Shown one piece after another: positions 1 to 9,356 of a DNA stretch of 64,000 nucleotides. Source of the stretch: Metabacillus sp. B2-18 (GTDB taxonomy: Bacteria; Bacillota; Bacilli; Bacillales; Bacillaceae); NCBI RefSeq assembly GCF_021117275.1, contig NZ_CP088245.1, positions 533,501 to 597,500 on the forward strand, given 5' to 3'. The notes beneath the pieces are model-generated. The model was not told where the DNA came from, searched no databases, and was given only the letters and a program-made list of their open reading frames with translations. The first letter of the stretch is position 1, and every line of letters starts with the position of its first letter. The position numbers and the translations under genes were made by a program.

Positions 1-2482
<2,482 letters not shown>

Positions 2483-2680
2483 ATAGAAAAGCGGAAGAAG
2501 CTCGTTCAAATCCATAGGGAATTTGAGTGATCGAGATGAAGTCGTTCTTTGACTTCTTCGAGAGAGTGAAATTACCGTAGGATTTAGCTTCTGGAGCTGG
2601 ACATGTAAGAACGTTAAACTCAGTAGTGAATTGAATTGTGAATCGTTATCTAGTTTTGAAGGAATATCCTTCAACTTAAT

Positions 2681-2800
<120 letters not shown>

Positions 2801-2829
2801 AAACCTTTATAGGTTTAATTTTATTATAT

Positions 2830-2904
2830 GGCCCATTGGTCAAGCGGTTAAGACACCGCCCTTTCACGGCGGTAACACGGGTTCGAATCCCGTATGGGTC
2901 ACCA
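2830..2904 (+). tRNA. tRNA-Glu (TTC)
   Basis: Full cloverleaf, anticodon loop CTTTCAC, CCA encoded. First tRNA of operon A, 29 nt after 5S. Its spacer begins with the repeated TTTTTTCGC-type hairpin. Confidence 0.95.
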
Positions 2905-2936
2905 TAGTTTTTTCGCGATAGCGAAAATAACTTACC
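2905..2936 (+). repeat. Inter-tRNA hairpin repeat, copy 1
   Basis: TTTTTTCGCgataGCGAAAA stem-loop followed by TAACTTACC. The same motif with changed but still paired stem bases follows other tRNAs at 3044-3075, 3512-3540, 3722-3752 (degenerate) and 52978-53009. It may be an RNA processing site; function is unknown. Confidence 0.7.
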
Positions 2937-2967
2937 TTAATGAAATTCATAAATTATATGTTATTTT

Positions 2968-3043
2968 GGAGGATTAGCTCAGCTGGGAGAGCACCTGCCT
3001 TACAAGCAGGGGGTCGGCGGTTCGATCCCGTCATCCTCCACCA
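2968..3043 (+). tRNA. tRNA-Val (TAC)
   Basis: 76 nt, anticodon loop CTTACAA, CCA encoded. Identical in sequence to the operon B copy at 53041-53116. Confidence 0.95.
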
Positions 3044-3075
3044 TAGTTTTTTCGTGCCAACGAAAATAACTTACC
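3044..3075 (+). repeat. Inter-tRNA hairpin repeat, copy 2
   Basis: Same layout as 2905-2936, with stem TTTTCGT/ACGAAAA: a compensated C-G to T-A change relative to copy 1. Followed by TAACTTACC. Confidence 0.65.
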
Positions 3076-3077
3076 AT

Positions 3078-3223
3078 ATGCCGGTGTAGCTCAACTGGTA
3101 GAGCACGATCGAATATGCTTCGAAGCTCTTGCTTCAGCACACAAATCGAGCTGCTACTTGAATAATCTCTCTGAGATTTGGGTGACTGGTAAGTAAGATA
3201 GAACTTTATTTACATCTATAATA
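3078..3223 (+). repeat. tRNA-half element E1 (5' half of tRNA-Thr plus 118-nt insert)
   Basis: Bases 3078-3105 repeat exactly the first 26 nt of the following tRNA-Thr plus 2 upstream bases, ending at GAGCA. Bases 3106-3223 are an insert. The insert folds into a helix: CAC 3138-3140 with GTG 3182-3184, an A3141.G3181 mismatch, and CAAATC 3142-3147 with GATTTG 3175-3180, closing a 27-nt loop. Elements E3 (4595), E4 (5100) and E5 (53565) share this fold. The intact tRNA follows directly. Confidence 0.85.
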
Positions 3224-3225
3224 AT

Positions 3226-3301
<76 letters not shown>

Positions 3302-3337
3302 CTCATTTTATTAATAATATATAACTCATTATAAAAT

Positions 3338-3413
3338 GAGCCATTAGCTCAGTTGGTAGAGCATCTGACTTTTAATCAGAGGGTCGAAGGTTCGAGTCCT
3401 TCATGGCTCACCA
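3338..3413 (+). tRNA. tRNA-Lys (TTT)
   Basis: 76 nt, anticodon loop CTTTTAA, CCA encoded. The Val-Thr-Lys-Leu-Gly-Leu-Arg-Pro-Ala order is that of B. subtilis trnB. Confidence 0.95.
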
Positions 3414-3425
3414 TTTTCACACCTT

Positions 3426-3511
3426 GCGGGTGTGGCGGAATTGGCAGACGCGCTAGACTTAGGATCTAGTGTCTTTATGACGTGGGGGTTCAAGTCCCTT
3501 CACCCGCACCA
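3426..3511 (+). tRNA. tRNA-Leu (TAG)
   Basis: 86-nt class II tRNA with a long variable arm, anticodon loop CTTAGGA, CCA encoded. Confidence 0.95.
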
Positions 3512-3540
3512 AAGTTTTTTCGCGTTAGCGAAAATAACTA
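3512..3540 (+). repeat. Inter-tRNA hairpin repeat, copy 3
   Basis: TTTTTTCGCgttaGCGAAAA followed by TAACTAAC; the loop differs from copies 1 and 2 while the stem is kept. Confidence 0.65.
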
Positions 3541-3548
3541 ACAATAAT

Positions 3549-3623
3549 GCGGAAGTAGTTCAGTGGTAGAACACCACCTTGCCAAGGTGGGGGTCGCGGG
3601 TTCGAATCCCGTCTTCCGCTCCA
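3549..3623 (+). tRNA. tRNA-Gly (GCC)
   Basis: 75 nt, anticodon loop TTGCCAA, CCA encoded here but absent from the operon B copy at 54314. Confidence 0.95.
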
Positions 3624-3632
3624 ATAATTAGT

Positions 3633-3721
3633 GCCGGGGTGGCGGAACTGGCAGACGCACAGGACTTAAAATCCTGCGGTAGGTGACTACCGTACCGGTT
3701 CGATTCCGGTCCTCGGCACCA
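3633..3721 (+). tRNA. tRNA-Leu (TAA)
   Basis: 89-nt class II tRNA, anticodon loop CTTAAAA, CCA encoded. Followed by a degenerate member of the inter-tRNA hairpin family at 3722-3752. Confidence 0.95.
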
Positions 3722-3780
3722 TAGTTTTTCGCGCTAGCAAAAAGCTTACCTTAATTTTTATAGATTAATTTAGATTATTT

Positions 3781-3857
3781 GCGCCCGTAGCTCAATTGGA
3801 TAGAGCGTTTGACTACGGATCAAAAGGTTAGGGGTTCGACTCCTCTCGGGCGCGCCA
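3781..3857 (+). tRNA. tRNA-Arg (ACG)
   Basis: 77 nt, anticodon loop CTACGGA (A34 is expected to be deaminated to inosine), CCA encoded. The 104-nt spacer to tRNA-Pro holds a hairpin AGATTTTAT...ATAAAATCT. Confidence 0.95.
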
Positions 3858-3961
3858 ATCTTAAATGATAGAAATAGGAAGTCAGAAGTGAGATTTTATG
3901 CTACGCTTCAGGTAAATATAAAATCTTTGACCCTCTTACATCCCACATGTGATATTTAGAA

Positions 3962-4038
3962 CGGGAAGTAGCTCAGCTTGGTAGAGCACTTGGTTTGGGA
4001 CCAAGGGGTCGCAGGTTCGAATCCTGTCTTCCCGACCA
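3962..4038 (+). tRNA. tRNA-Pro (TGG)
   Basis: 77 nt, anticodon loop TTTGGGA, CCA encoded. Confidence 0.95.
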
Positions 4039-4056
4039 TTCATTTATTATGATTAT

Positions 4057-4129
4057 GGGGCCTTAGCTCAGCTGGGAGAGCGCCTGCTTTGCACGCAGGA
4101 GGTCAGCGGTTCGATCCCGCTAGGCTCCA
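4057..4129 (+). tRNA. tRNA-Ala (TGC)
   Basis: 73 nt ending at discriminator A. The next bases are CTT, so CCA is not encoded and must be added enzymatically. Anticodon loop TTTGCAC. Confidence 0.94.
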
Positions 4130-4154
4130 CTTGTAATTTTATATTTTAGTTTTT

Positions 4155-4285
4155 GGCGGTGTAGCTCAGCTGGCTAGAGCGAGCCGTAAACATCCTGAAT
4201 TAGCTTCATTGTAGGCTTGCGAGGAATGTGTCTGACAAGAGACATGACGAGCATGGTTTTTAAACAGTGAGCGTTTTGTAATTAG
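4155..4285 (+). repeat. tRNA-half element E2 (5' half of tRNA-Met plus 104-nt insert)
   Basis: Bases 4155-4181 (27 nt) repeat the start of the following tRNA-Met exactly, ending GAGCG. The 104-nt insert lacks the conserved helix of E1/E3/E4/E5 but has its own stem (GTCT...AGAGAC near 4232-4247). It is the most divergent member. Confidence 0.75.
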
Positions 4286-4359
4286 GGCGGTGTAGCTCAG
4301 CTGGCTAGAGCGTACGGTTCATACCCGTGAGGTCGTGGGTTCGATTCCCTCCGCCGCTA
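4286..4359 (+). tRNA. tRNA-Met (CAT), elongator
   Basis: Begins GGCGGTGTAGCTCAGC with anticodon loop TTCATAC. Called elongator Met from sequence and from its trnB-like position before the second CAT tRNA. CCA is not encoded (TTA follows). Confidence 0.9.
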
Positions 4360-4401
4360 TTAAAGAATAATGATTAAAATAAATGAGTAAAATCATTTAT
4401 T

Positions 4402-4475
4402 GGACCCTTAGCTCAGCTGGTTAGAGCAGACGGCTCATAACCGTCCGGTCGTAGGTTCGAGTCCTACAGGGTCCA
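4402..4475 (+). tRNA. tRNA-Ile2 (CAT, lysidine type)
   Basis: Anticodon CAT, but neither initiator nor the elongator Met species. By sequence and trnB order (Met-Ile-Ser-fMet) it is the tRNA-Ile whose C34 is converted to lysidine by TilS. CCA is not encoded. Confidence 0.82.
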
Positions 4476-4483
4476 TTTATTAC

Positions 4484-4576
4484 GGAGGAATACCCAAGTC
4501 CGGCTGAAGGGATCGGTCTTGAAAACCGACAGGGGTGTCAAAGCCCGCAGGGGTTCGAATCCCCTTTCCTCCTCCA
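4484..4576 (+). tRNA. tRNA-Ser (TGA)
   Basis: 93-nt class II tRNA, anticodon loop CTTGAAA. Acceptor GGAGGAA pairs with TTCCTCC at 4566-4572. The discriminator at 4573 is T where serine tRNAs normally have G; CCA is encoded at 4574-4576. Confidence 0.93.
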
Positions 4577-4594
4577 TATTTCTAAAACTTTTTT

Positions 4595-4740
4595 TATATT
4601 TATCATCGCGGGGTGGAGCACGTGAATAAGCTTCATTGAATTACATCAGCGTACCGATTGAGCAACATCTTGAATATTCTTTCTGAAATCGGGACGGTCC
4701 GTACAAGATAATAAACAAAGTTCATGGGTAACACAATCTA
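4595..4740 (+). repeat. tRNA-half element E3 (5' end of tRNA-fMet plus 120-nt insert)
   Basis: Bases 4595-4620 are repeated exactly at 4741-4766 (12 nt upstream of tRNA-fMet plus its first 14 nt, ending GGAGCA). Insert helix: CGT 4650-4652 with ACG 4694-4696, A4653.G4693 mismatch, CCGATT 4654-4659 with AATCGG 4687-4692, loop of 27 nt. In this tRNA GAGCA lies at the start of the D-arm, so the break follows sequence rather than tRNA structure. Confidence 0.85.
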
Positions 4741-4752
4741 TATATTTATCAT

Positions 4753-4829
<77 letters not shown>

Positions 4830-4885
4830 AATATAGTAGAAATATTATATTAAGGTTGATTATTTTCACTACGTGAAAAAACTTT

Positions 4886-4962
4886 GGTCCGGTAGTTCAG
4901 TTGGTTAGAATGCCTGCCTGTCACGCAGGAGGTCGCGGGTTCGAGTCCCGTCCGGACCGCCA
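4886..4962 (+). tRNA. tRNA-Asp (GTC)
   Basis: 77 nt, anticodon loop CTGTCAC, CCA encoded. Followed by a spacer repeat shared with operon B. Confidence 0.95.
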
Positions 4963-4994
4963 TTTTTTATTAGTTATATAAATGTTAACTCAAG

Positions 4995-5093
4995 CTCTAA
5001 GTAAAGAGTAAAAGGGTTTCGATAAGCGAGAAGGTCGAGGAAGCAAGTGAACGAGCTGACGCAGAGATTTGAAGCTTAGTGGAAGCCGTAAAA
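4995..5093 (+). repeat. Asp-Phe spacer repeat, operon A copy
   Basis: Closely matches 53311-53457 in the same tRNA-Asp/tRNA-Phe gap, while most other spacers differ between operons. The operon A copy lacks a 42-nt internal block bounded by GAGC in operon B. Conservation suggests a functional RNA or a mobile repeat. No reading frame is seen. Confidence 0.6.
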
Positions 5094-5099
5094 CTAATT

Positions 5100-5308
5100 T
5101 GGCTCGGTAGCTCAGTTGGTAGAGCACGTTCGAATATGCTTCTCTGAATAAACTTCAGCGTACTCATCGAGTTGCTTCTTGAATAATCCCTCTGAGATGA
5201 GGACGATTCACTAATTAAAAACCTTAAAATACTAACAATTTATAGGAACAAATAAAAAATACGTAAAGAGCAATCCTGTATCTTATTTGTTAATACTAAC
5301 TAATTATA
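5100..5308 (+). repeat. tRNA-half element E4 (5' half of tRNA-Phe plus 182-nt insert)
   Basis: Bases 5100-5126 repeat the base before, and the first 26 nt of, the following tRNA-Phe, ending AGAGCA. Insert helix: CGT 5159-5161 with ACG 5203-5205, A5162.G5202 mismatch, CTCATC 5163-5168 with GATGAG 5196-5201, 27-nt loop. It is longer than E1/E3 and its tail holds an inverted repeat AACAAATAA...TTATTTGTT (about 5248-5291). Confidence 0.82.
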
Positions 5309-5309
5309 T

Positions 5310-5385
5310 GGCTCGGTAGCTCAGTTGGTAGAGCAATGGACTGAAAATCCATGTGTCGGCGGTTCGATTCCGTCCCGAGCCACCA
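5310..5385 (+). tRNA. tRNA-Phe (GAA)
   Basis: 76 nt, anticodon loop CTGAAAA, CCA encoded. Its 5' half is repeated 209 nt upstream. Confidence 0.95.
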
Positions 5386-5403
5386 CTTGTAATTGAATAT
5401 TTT

Positions 5404-5487
5404 GGAGGGGTAGCGAAGTGGCTAAACGCGGCGGACTGTAAATCCGCTCCTTAGGGTTCGGCAGTTCGAATCTGCCCCCCTCCACCA
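5404..5487 (+). tRNA. tRNA-Tyr (GTA)
   Basis: 84-nt class II tRNA, anticodon loop CTGTAAA, CCA encoded. Tyr is not at this position in B. subtilis trnB as I recall it. Confidence 0.95.
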
Positions 5488-5500
5488 TTTCCCTTTTAGT

Positions 5501-5577
5501 GGCGGTTGTGGCGAAGTGGTTAACGCATCGGATTGTGGTTCCGACATTCGTGGGTTCGATTCCCATCAGCCGCCCCA
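5501..5577 (+). tRNA. tRNA-His (GTG)
   Basis: Includes the extra 5' G(-1) at 5501 opposite C73; anticodon loop TTGTGGT; CCA encoded. Confidence 0.95.
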
Positions 5578-5876
5578 ATTGTATATTCAGACATCGTTGC
5601 TTAGTATCTTGTTACTTAGTAATTTTAGATGCTTAAAAGCACTTAGTTGTCGACGATATTCCCTTTAGAATATCCTCTTGCTGGTGTAGAGCACGAGACT
5701 TTTATTTTTGTGTAGAAAGTTTGGAATATGAAGTGATCGACACCGATTAAGGTTGAAAGTATACCTAGTAGTCGACGATATTCCGTGATATTTCCTGCAG
5801 AAATACCCCAGAATATCCTCTTGCGATGAGGATTCATGTAGCAGATTCGAAGAAGCTGCACATGAAGCAACTTCAG
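5578..5876 (+). repeat. Expanded His-Gln spacer with a duplicated hairpin unit
   Basis: No gene in these 299 bases. The unit beginning GTCGACGATATTCC and ending GAATATCCTCTTGC occurs at 5649-5681 and 5771-5824. Each forms a GATATTC/GAATATC hairpin, and the second has an extra inner stem. The operon B spacer (54053-54178) shares both flanks but has one short version. Between the copies lies GTAGAGCACG, the junction motif of the tRNA-half elements, so a decayed member may be present. Confidence 0.55.
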
Positions 5877-5951
5877 TGGGCTATAGCCAAGCGGTAAGGC
5901 ATCGCACTTTGACTGCGACATGCGTTGGTTCGAATCCAGCTAGCCCAGCCA
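5877..5951 (+). tRNA. tRNA-Gln (TTG)
   Basis: 75 nt, anticodon loop CTTTGAC, CCA encoded. Confidence 0.95.
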
Positions 5952-5961
5952 TTTATTTTAA

Positions 5962-6035
5962 GGCATCATAGCCAAGTGGTAAGGCCGAGGTCTGCAAAAC
6001 CTCTATCCCCGGTTCAAATCCGGGTGGTGCCTCCA
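5962..6035 (+). tRNA. tRNA-Cys (GCA)
   Basis: 74 nt, anticodon loop TCTGCAAAA region with GCA, discriminator T as usual for Cys, CCA encoded. Confidence 0.94.
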
Positions 6036-6050
6036 GGACACTTTTTATTT

Positions 6051-6124
6051 GCGGGTGTAGTTTAGTGGTAAAACCTCAGCCTTCCAAGCTGATGATGAGG
6101 GTTCGATTCCCTTCACCCGCTCCA
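6051..6124 (+). tRNA. tRNA-Gly (TCC)
   Basis: 74 nt, anticodon loop CTTCCAA, CCA encoded. Confidence 0.95.
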
Positions 6125-6128
6125 TTAT

Positions 6129-6202
<74 letters not shown>

Positions 6203-6223
6203 TCATAAGTACAATATAGTTGT

Positions 6224-6298
6224 TCCGCAGTAGCTCAGTGGTAGAGCAATCGGCTGTTAACCGATCGGTCGTAGGTTCGAGTCCTACCTGCGGAGCCA
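6224..6298 (+). tRNA. tRNA-Asn (GTT)
   Basis: 75 nt, anticodon loop CTGTTAA, CCA encoded. Differs from the operon B copy (52714) by one base in the D-arm region (GAGCAA versus GAGCTA). Confidence 0.95.
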
Positions 6299-6310
6299 TT
6301 TTTATTATGT

Positions 6311-6401
6311 GGGGAAATACTCAAGAGGCTGAAGAGGCGCCCCTGCTAAGGGTGTAGGTCGTGTAAGCGGCGCGAGGGTTCAAATCCCTCTTTCTCCGCC
6401 A
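6311..6401 (+). tRNA. tRNA-Ser (GCT)
   Basis: 91-nt class II tRNA, anticodon loop CTGCTAA, discriminator G and CCA encoded. Confidence 0.94.
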
Positions 6402-6419
6402 GAAATACATATATATAAT

Positions 6420-6493
<74 letters not shown>

Positions 6494-6503
6494 TAATCTC
6501 GGA

Positions 6504-6532
6504 ACTAACCCAAAATAGGGTTAGTTTTTTTG
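6504..6532 (+). terminator. Intrinsic terminator of rRNA-tRNA operon A
   Basis: Stem ACTAACCC (6504-6511) / GGGTTAGT (6518-6525) followed by seven Ts. Confidence 0.9.
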
Positions 6533-6600
6533 TGTTTATAAAATTTAAAGGTTTAAAAAATATTACTTCGTTCTTCAATATTTAACTTAATTTTCTCTCC

Positions 6601-6774
6601 TCAAAATTCCTTAGTACTATTGGTAACAAGTTCTGGAGTATCTATGTAAAGTGCAAAATTTTCGGATTCAATGATTGGTTGGACAATTTGATAATGAAAT
6701 ATATTAAGGTTTGGGGCATTGCCTAAAAGGGAAATCCATTTTTGTGATTTTAAAAAACTCATAGGATTCTGCAT
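6601..6774 (-). CDS. Possible small protein (57 aa), unrecognised
   Basis: Reading frame on the minus strand from ATG at 6774 to TGA at 6601, preceded by AAAGGAT at good spacing. The product (starts MQNPMSFLKSQKWISLLGNA, ends TNSTKEF) has a balanced composition and no obvious membrane segment. It is the only likely gene between the operon A terminator and the P450 gene. I do not recognise the family; it could be the remnant of a longer gene. Confidence 0.4.
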   Translation of the reverse strand: MQNPMSFLKSQKWISLLGNAPNLNIFHYQIVQPIIESENFALYIDTPELVTNSTKEF

Positions 6775-6931
6775 GTAGCCATCCTTTAAAATAAATTGTT
6801 ACTATAGCTTGTTCTATGAATACCTATTTGTTCTGGAAGTTGATGACAATATCATAACACATTGTCGCTTATTCTTTATCCATAAATTAGATACAATAAT
6901 AAGAAACCGTTTATCTAAGGAGAATTCTCAT

Positions 6932-8254
6932 ATGAGTAGAGTAAAGGACATTACAACTCCACGACTTCAAAACTTTGTTCAATTTCAGAAAGACCCTCTT
7001 GCTTTCTTTTTAAACATGATCGATAAGGGTGAGGTTGTTTCGCTGCGAACAGGATTTAAACCATCTTATATTGTAAATTCACCTGATTTTGTTAAGGAGA
7101 TATTAGTGACAAAGGATTCTTATTTTCGAAAGGGACGGACAACAAAAGTACTAAGGCGAACGATTGGTGATGGACTTCTTACTACTGAAAAGGAAGAGCA
7201 TCGAAGACAAAAAAACTATTACCAGCCGATTTTCTATAAAGAACGTTTAAATCATTATGCGATGACAATGGTTGAGGAAACGAAGAAGCTTGTAGAAACT
7301 CTTCAGCACAGGAAGAATTGCAACCTAAGCGATGAAATGATGCAGTTAACATTAGTAATTATTTCAAAAGTTATGTTTGCAACAGATTTAGAAAAAAGCA
7401 AAGAGATGCTAGCGGAAGCTGTTAGTGAAACGATTGAGCAGACAGCTCACACCTTATTATCACCTGTTATTTTACCGTTAAATGTTCCAACGAAAAGACA
7501 TAAAATACATAAACAGGCGATTTCTAAGCTTGAAAACATGATTTATGAAATTATCAAGCAAGCGAAGGAAAATCCGGAAAACTACCAAAAGACAATGGTT
7601 GGGATGATGTTAGATACAACATTTGCTACTGGTGAAAGAATATCTGATGAAGAAATACGGAATCAAATGATGACAATGCTCCTTGCAGGTCATGAAACAT
7701 CAGCCAATTTACTAACGTGGATTTTTTATGCTCTAAGTCAAAATCCTGAGGTAGAACGGAAATTTCATGAAGAAATTGATGCTATTTCATTATTGGAAGA
7801 ATCACCATTTGAAGTTTATAGTAAGCTAGCATATACTCAGCAAATGATGAAAGAAGCTCTTCGCCTGTTTCCACCTGCTTGGCTTATATACAGAGAGGCA
7901 GATAAAGATGTGGAGTTATTAGGGGAGACGTTTAAAGAAGGAAGCACTTTTATGATTTGTTCTTATGCCATTCATCGTAATCATGAGATGTTTCCACATC
8001 CAGAGGAGTTTCAGCCAGATCGGTTTGCGAGTGGTTCTAATGAGACACTTCCTCCATTTGCTTATTTTCCCTTTGGAGGGGGCTCCCGAAGCTGCATCGG
8101 ATATAAGTTTGCCGTTATGGAAACGGTTTTAATATTAGCGATTATAGGGAGAAAATATAAATTTCAACATATTGAAGGTGAACAGGCTATACCTGATCCA
8201 CTTGTTTCACTTCGAATAAAAGGTGGTCTTAAGATGGAGATCATAGAAAGGTAA
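6932..8254 (+). CDS. Cytochrome P450
   Basis: Haem-thiolate monooxygenase of about 440 residues. The I-helix AGHETS, the ExxR motif (EALR in KEALRLFPP) and the haem loop FGGGSRSCIG with Cys about 388 are all present, so it should be active with an electron-transfer partner. The start is ATG 6932, behind AAGGAG; the frame is open upstream to 6809 but that stretch lacks a ribosome site and family similarity. Sixteen bases separate it from the flavoprotein gene at 8271, so the two are probably co-transcribed. No reductase domain is fused. The substrate cannot be read from sequence. Confidence 0.9.
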   Translation: MSRVKDITTPRLQNFVQFQKDPLAFFLNMIDKGEVVSLRTGFKPSYIVNSPDFVKEILVTKDSYFRKGRTTKVLRRTIGDGLLTTEKEEHRRQKNYYQPIFYKERLNHYAMTMVEETKKLVETLQHRKNCNLSDEMMQLTLVIISKVMFATDLEKSKEMLAEAVSETIEQTAHTLLSPVILPLNVPTKRHKIHKQAISKLENMIYEIIKQAKENPENYQKTMVGMMLDTTFATGERISDEEIRNQMMTMLLAGHETSANLLTWIFYALSQNPEVERKFHEEIDAISLLEESPFEVYSKLAYTQQMMKEALRLFPPAWLIYREADKDVELLGETFKEGSTFMICSYAIHRNHEMFPHPEEFQPDRFASGSNETLPPFAYFPFGGGSRSCIGYKFAVMETVLILAIIGRKYKFQHIEGEQAIPDPLVSLRIKGGLKMEIIER

Positions 8255-8270
8255 CTAAGGGGGGAAAAGT

Positions 8271-9245
8271 GTGATAAGAGATGTAGTAATTATTGGCGGT
8301 GGTCTTACAGGGGTAATGGCTGCAAGAACTCTAAATGAAAATGGTGTAGAAGATGTGTTGGTCATTGATAAAGGAAAAAGTCTAGGAGGAAGAATGGCAA
8401 CAAGACTGATTGGAGAAGGAAGGGTTGATCATGGAGCTCAATTCTTTACAGTGCGAACAAAGTTATTCCAATCCTTTGTGGAAGAGTGGGAGCAAAATGG
8501 TTATGTAAGCAAATGGTTTGGTAAAACCTACTCACGCTATAAAAGTAATGATGGTATGAACAATTTAGTCAAAAAACTTGGTGAAAACCTGCAAGTTATG
8601 TTAAATACAAAAATCATTAACATTCATAAAGCAGAAGACCATTACTTATTATTAACTGAATGTAATACAAGAATTTCTTCAAAAGCGGTAATTTTAACTG
8701 CTCCAGTACCACAATCAACAGACCTGATTAAAAATCTAAAAATAGATCACACTTTAGATGGGATGCTAGCAAGGATTACGTATAATCCTTGCTTTGTGTT
8801 ATTGGCTTCCTTAACTAATTCATCTCATCTCCCAGAGACAGGATTTCTTAATGAAAACTTGCCTGATGGAGTTGATCGAATTGTTGATCATAAGAAAAAG
8901 GGTATTTCAAATTTTACAATCCTTAGCATATACACAACAGGAAAATGGGCAAAAGATCATAATCACTTAGAAGATCATGAAATTGAAACACTTCTTTTAG
9001 ATAAATTAACATCCTCCTTACAGAAACAAAATATAGTAGAGCTGCAGCTTAAGAGGTGGAGATACTCAGAAGCGGTTTCAACGATAAAACAGCCTTACTT
9101 AGATCTTGAACAAATATTTCCCTTATTTTTGGCTGGTGATGTATTTTTACATAAAGACGATCGTAGTGGGAAAACAAGGATTGAGAGTGCATTTCTTTCA
9201 GGGGTTACAGTAGGAGAAGAGATGGCAAGACGTTTGAAAGATTAA
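8271..9245 (+). CDS. Renalase-like FAD-dependent oxidoreductase
   Basis: 324-residue protein with an N-terminal dinucleotide fold IIGGGLTG (residues about 7-14), the SLGGRMATR motif common in amine-oxidase/renalase flavoproteins, an RVDHGAQFFT segment, and a C-terminal FAD segment LFLAGDVF...RIESAFLSG. Begins with GTG behind a G-rich site (AAGGGGGG). It follows the P450 gene by 16 nt. It could modify the same substrate or supply electrons; that is inference. The exact family substrate is unknown. Confidence 0.78.
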   Translation: MIRDVVIIGGGLTGVMAARTLNENGVEDVLVIDKGKSLGGRMATRLIGEGRVDHGAQFFTVRTKLFQSFVEEWEQNGYVSKWFGKTYSRYKSNDGMNNLVKKLGENLQVMLNTKIINIHKAEDHYLLLTECNTRISSKAVILTAPVPQSTDLIKNLKIDHTLDGMLARITYNPCFVLLASLTNSSHLPETGFLNENLPDGVDRIVDHKKKGISNFTILSIYTTGKWAKDHNHLEDHEIETLLLDKLTSSLQKQNIVELQLKRWRYSEAVSTIKQPYLDLEQIFPLFLAGDVFLHKDDRSGKTRIESAFLSGVTVGEEMARRLKD

Positions 9246-9303
9246 ATTTATAATTTTCTGAATTTTATCGTTACATTTTATAACATGAATGTGGAATACA
9301 TCT

Positions 9304-9344
9304 TTTACCTTTTGTATATTGAAGATAACAAAACAAAAGGTAAA
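9304..9344 (+). promoter_or_regulatory. 12-bp inverted repeat overlapping the ribosome site of a 22-codon ORF
   Basis: TTTACCTTTTGT (9304-9315) pairs perfectly with ACAAAAGGTAAA (9333-9344) across a 17-nt loop. The right arm runs into AAAGGAG (9342-9348), the apparent ribosome site for the ATG at 9357. The fold could limit translation, or the sequence could be a protein-binding palindrome. Confidence 0.5.
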
Positions 9345-9356
9345 GGAGCTGGCAAA

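Noticed and set aside
4155..4181. Half-tRNAs as functional split tRNA genes
   Set aside because: Each half is followed by an intact tRNA with the same 5' end, and no matching separate 3' halves are seen.
6809..6931. N-terminal extension of the P450 with a membrane-like segment
   Set aside because: No ribosome site at the upstream ATG; the ATG at 6932 has AAGGAG and gives the normal family length.
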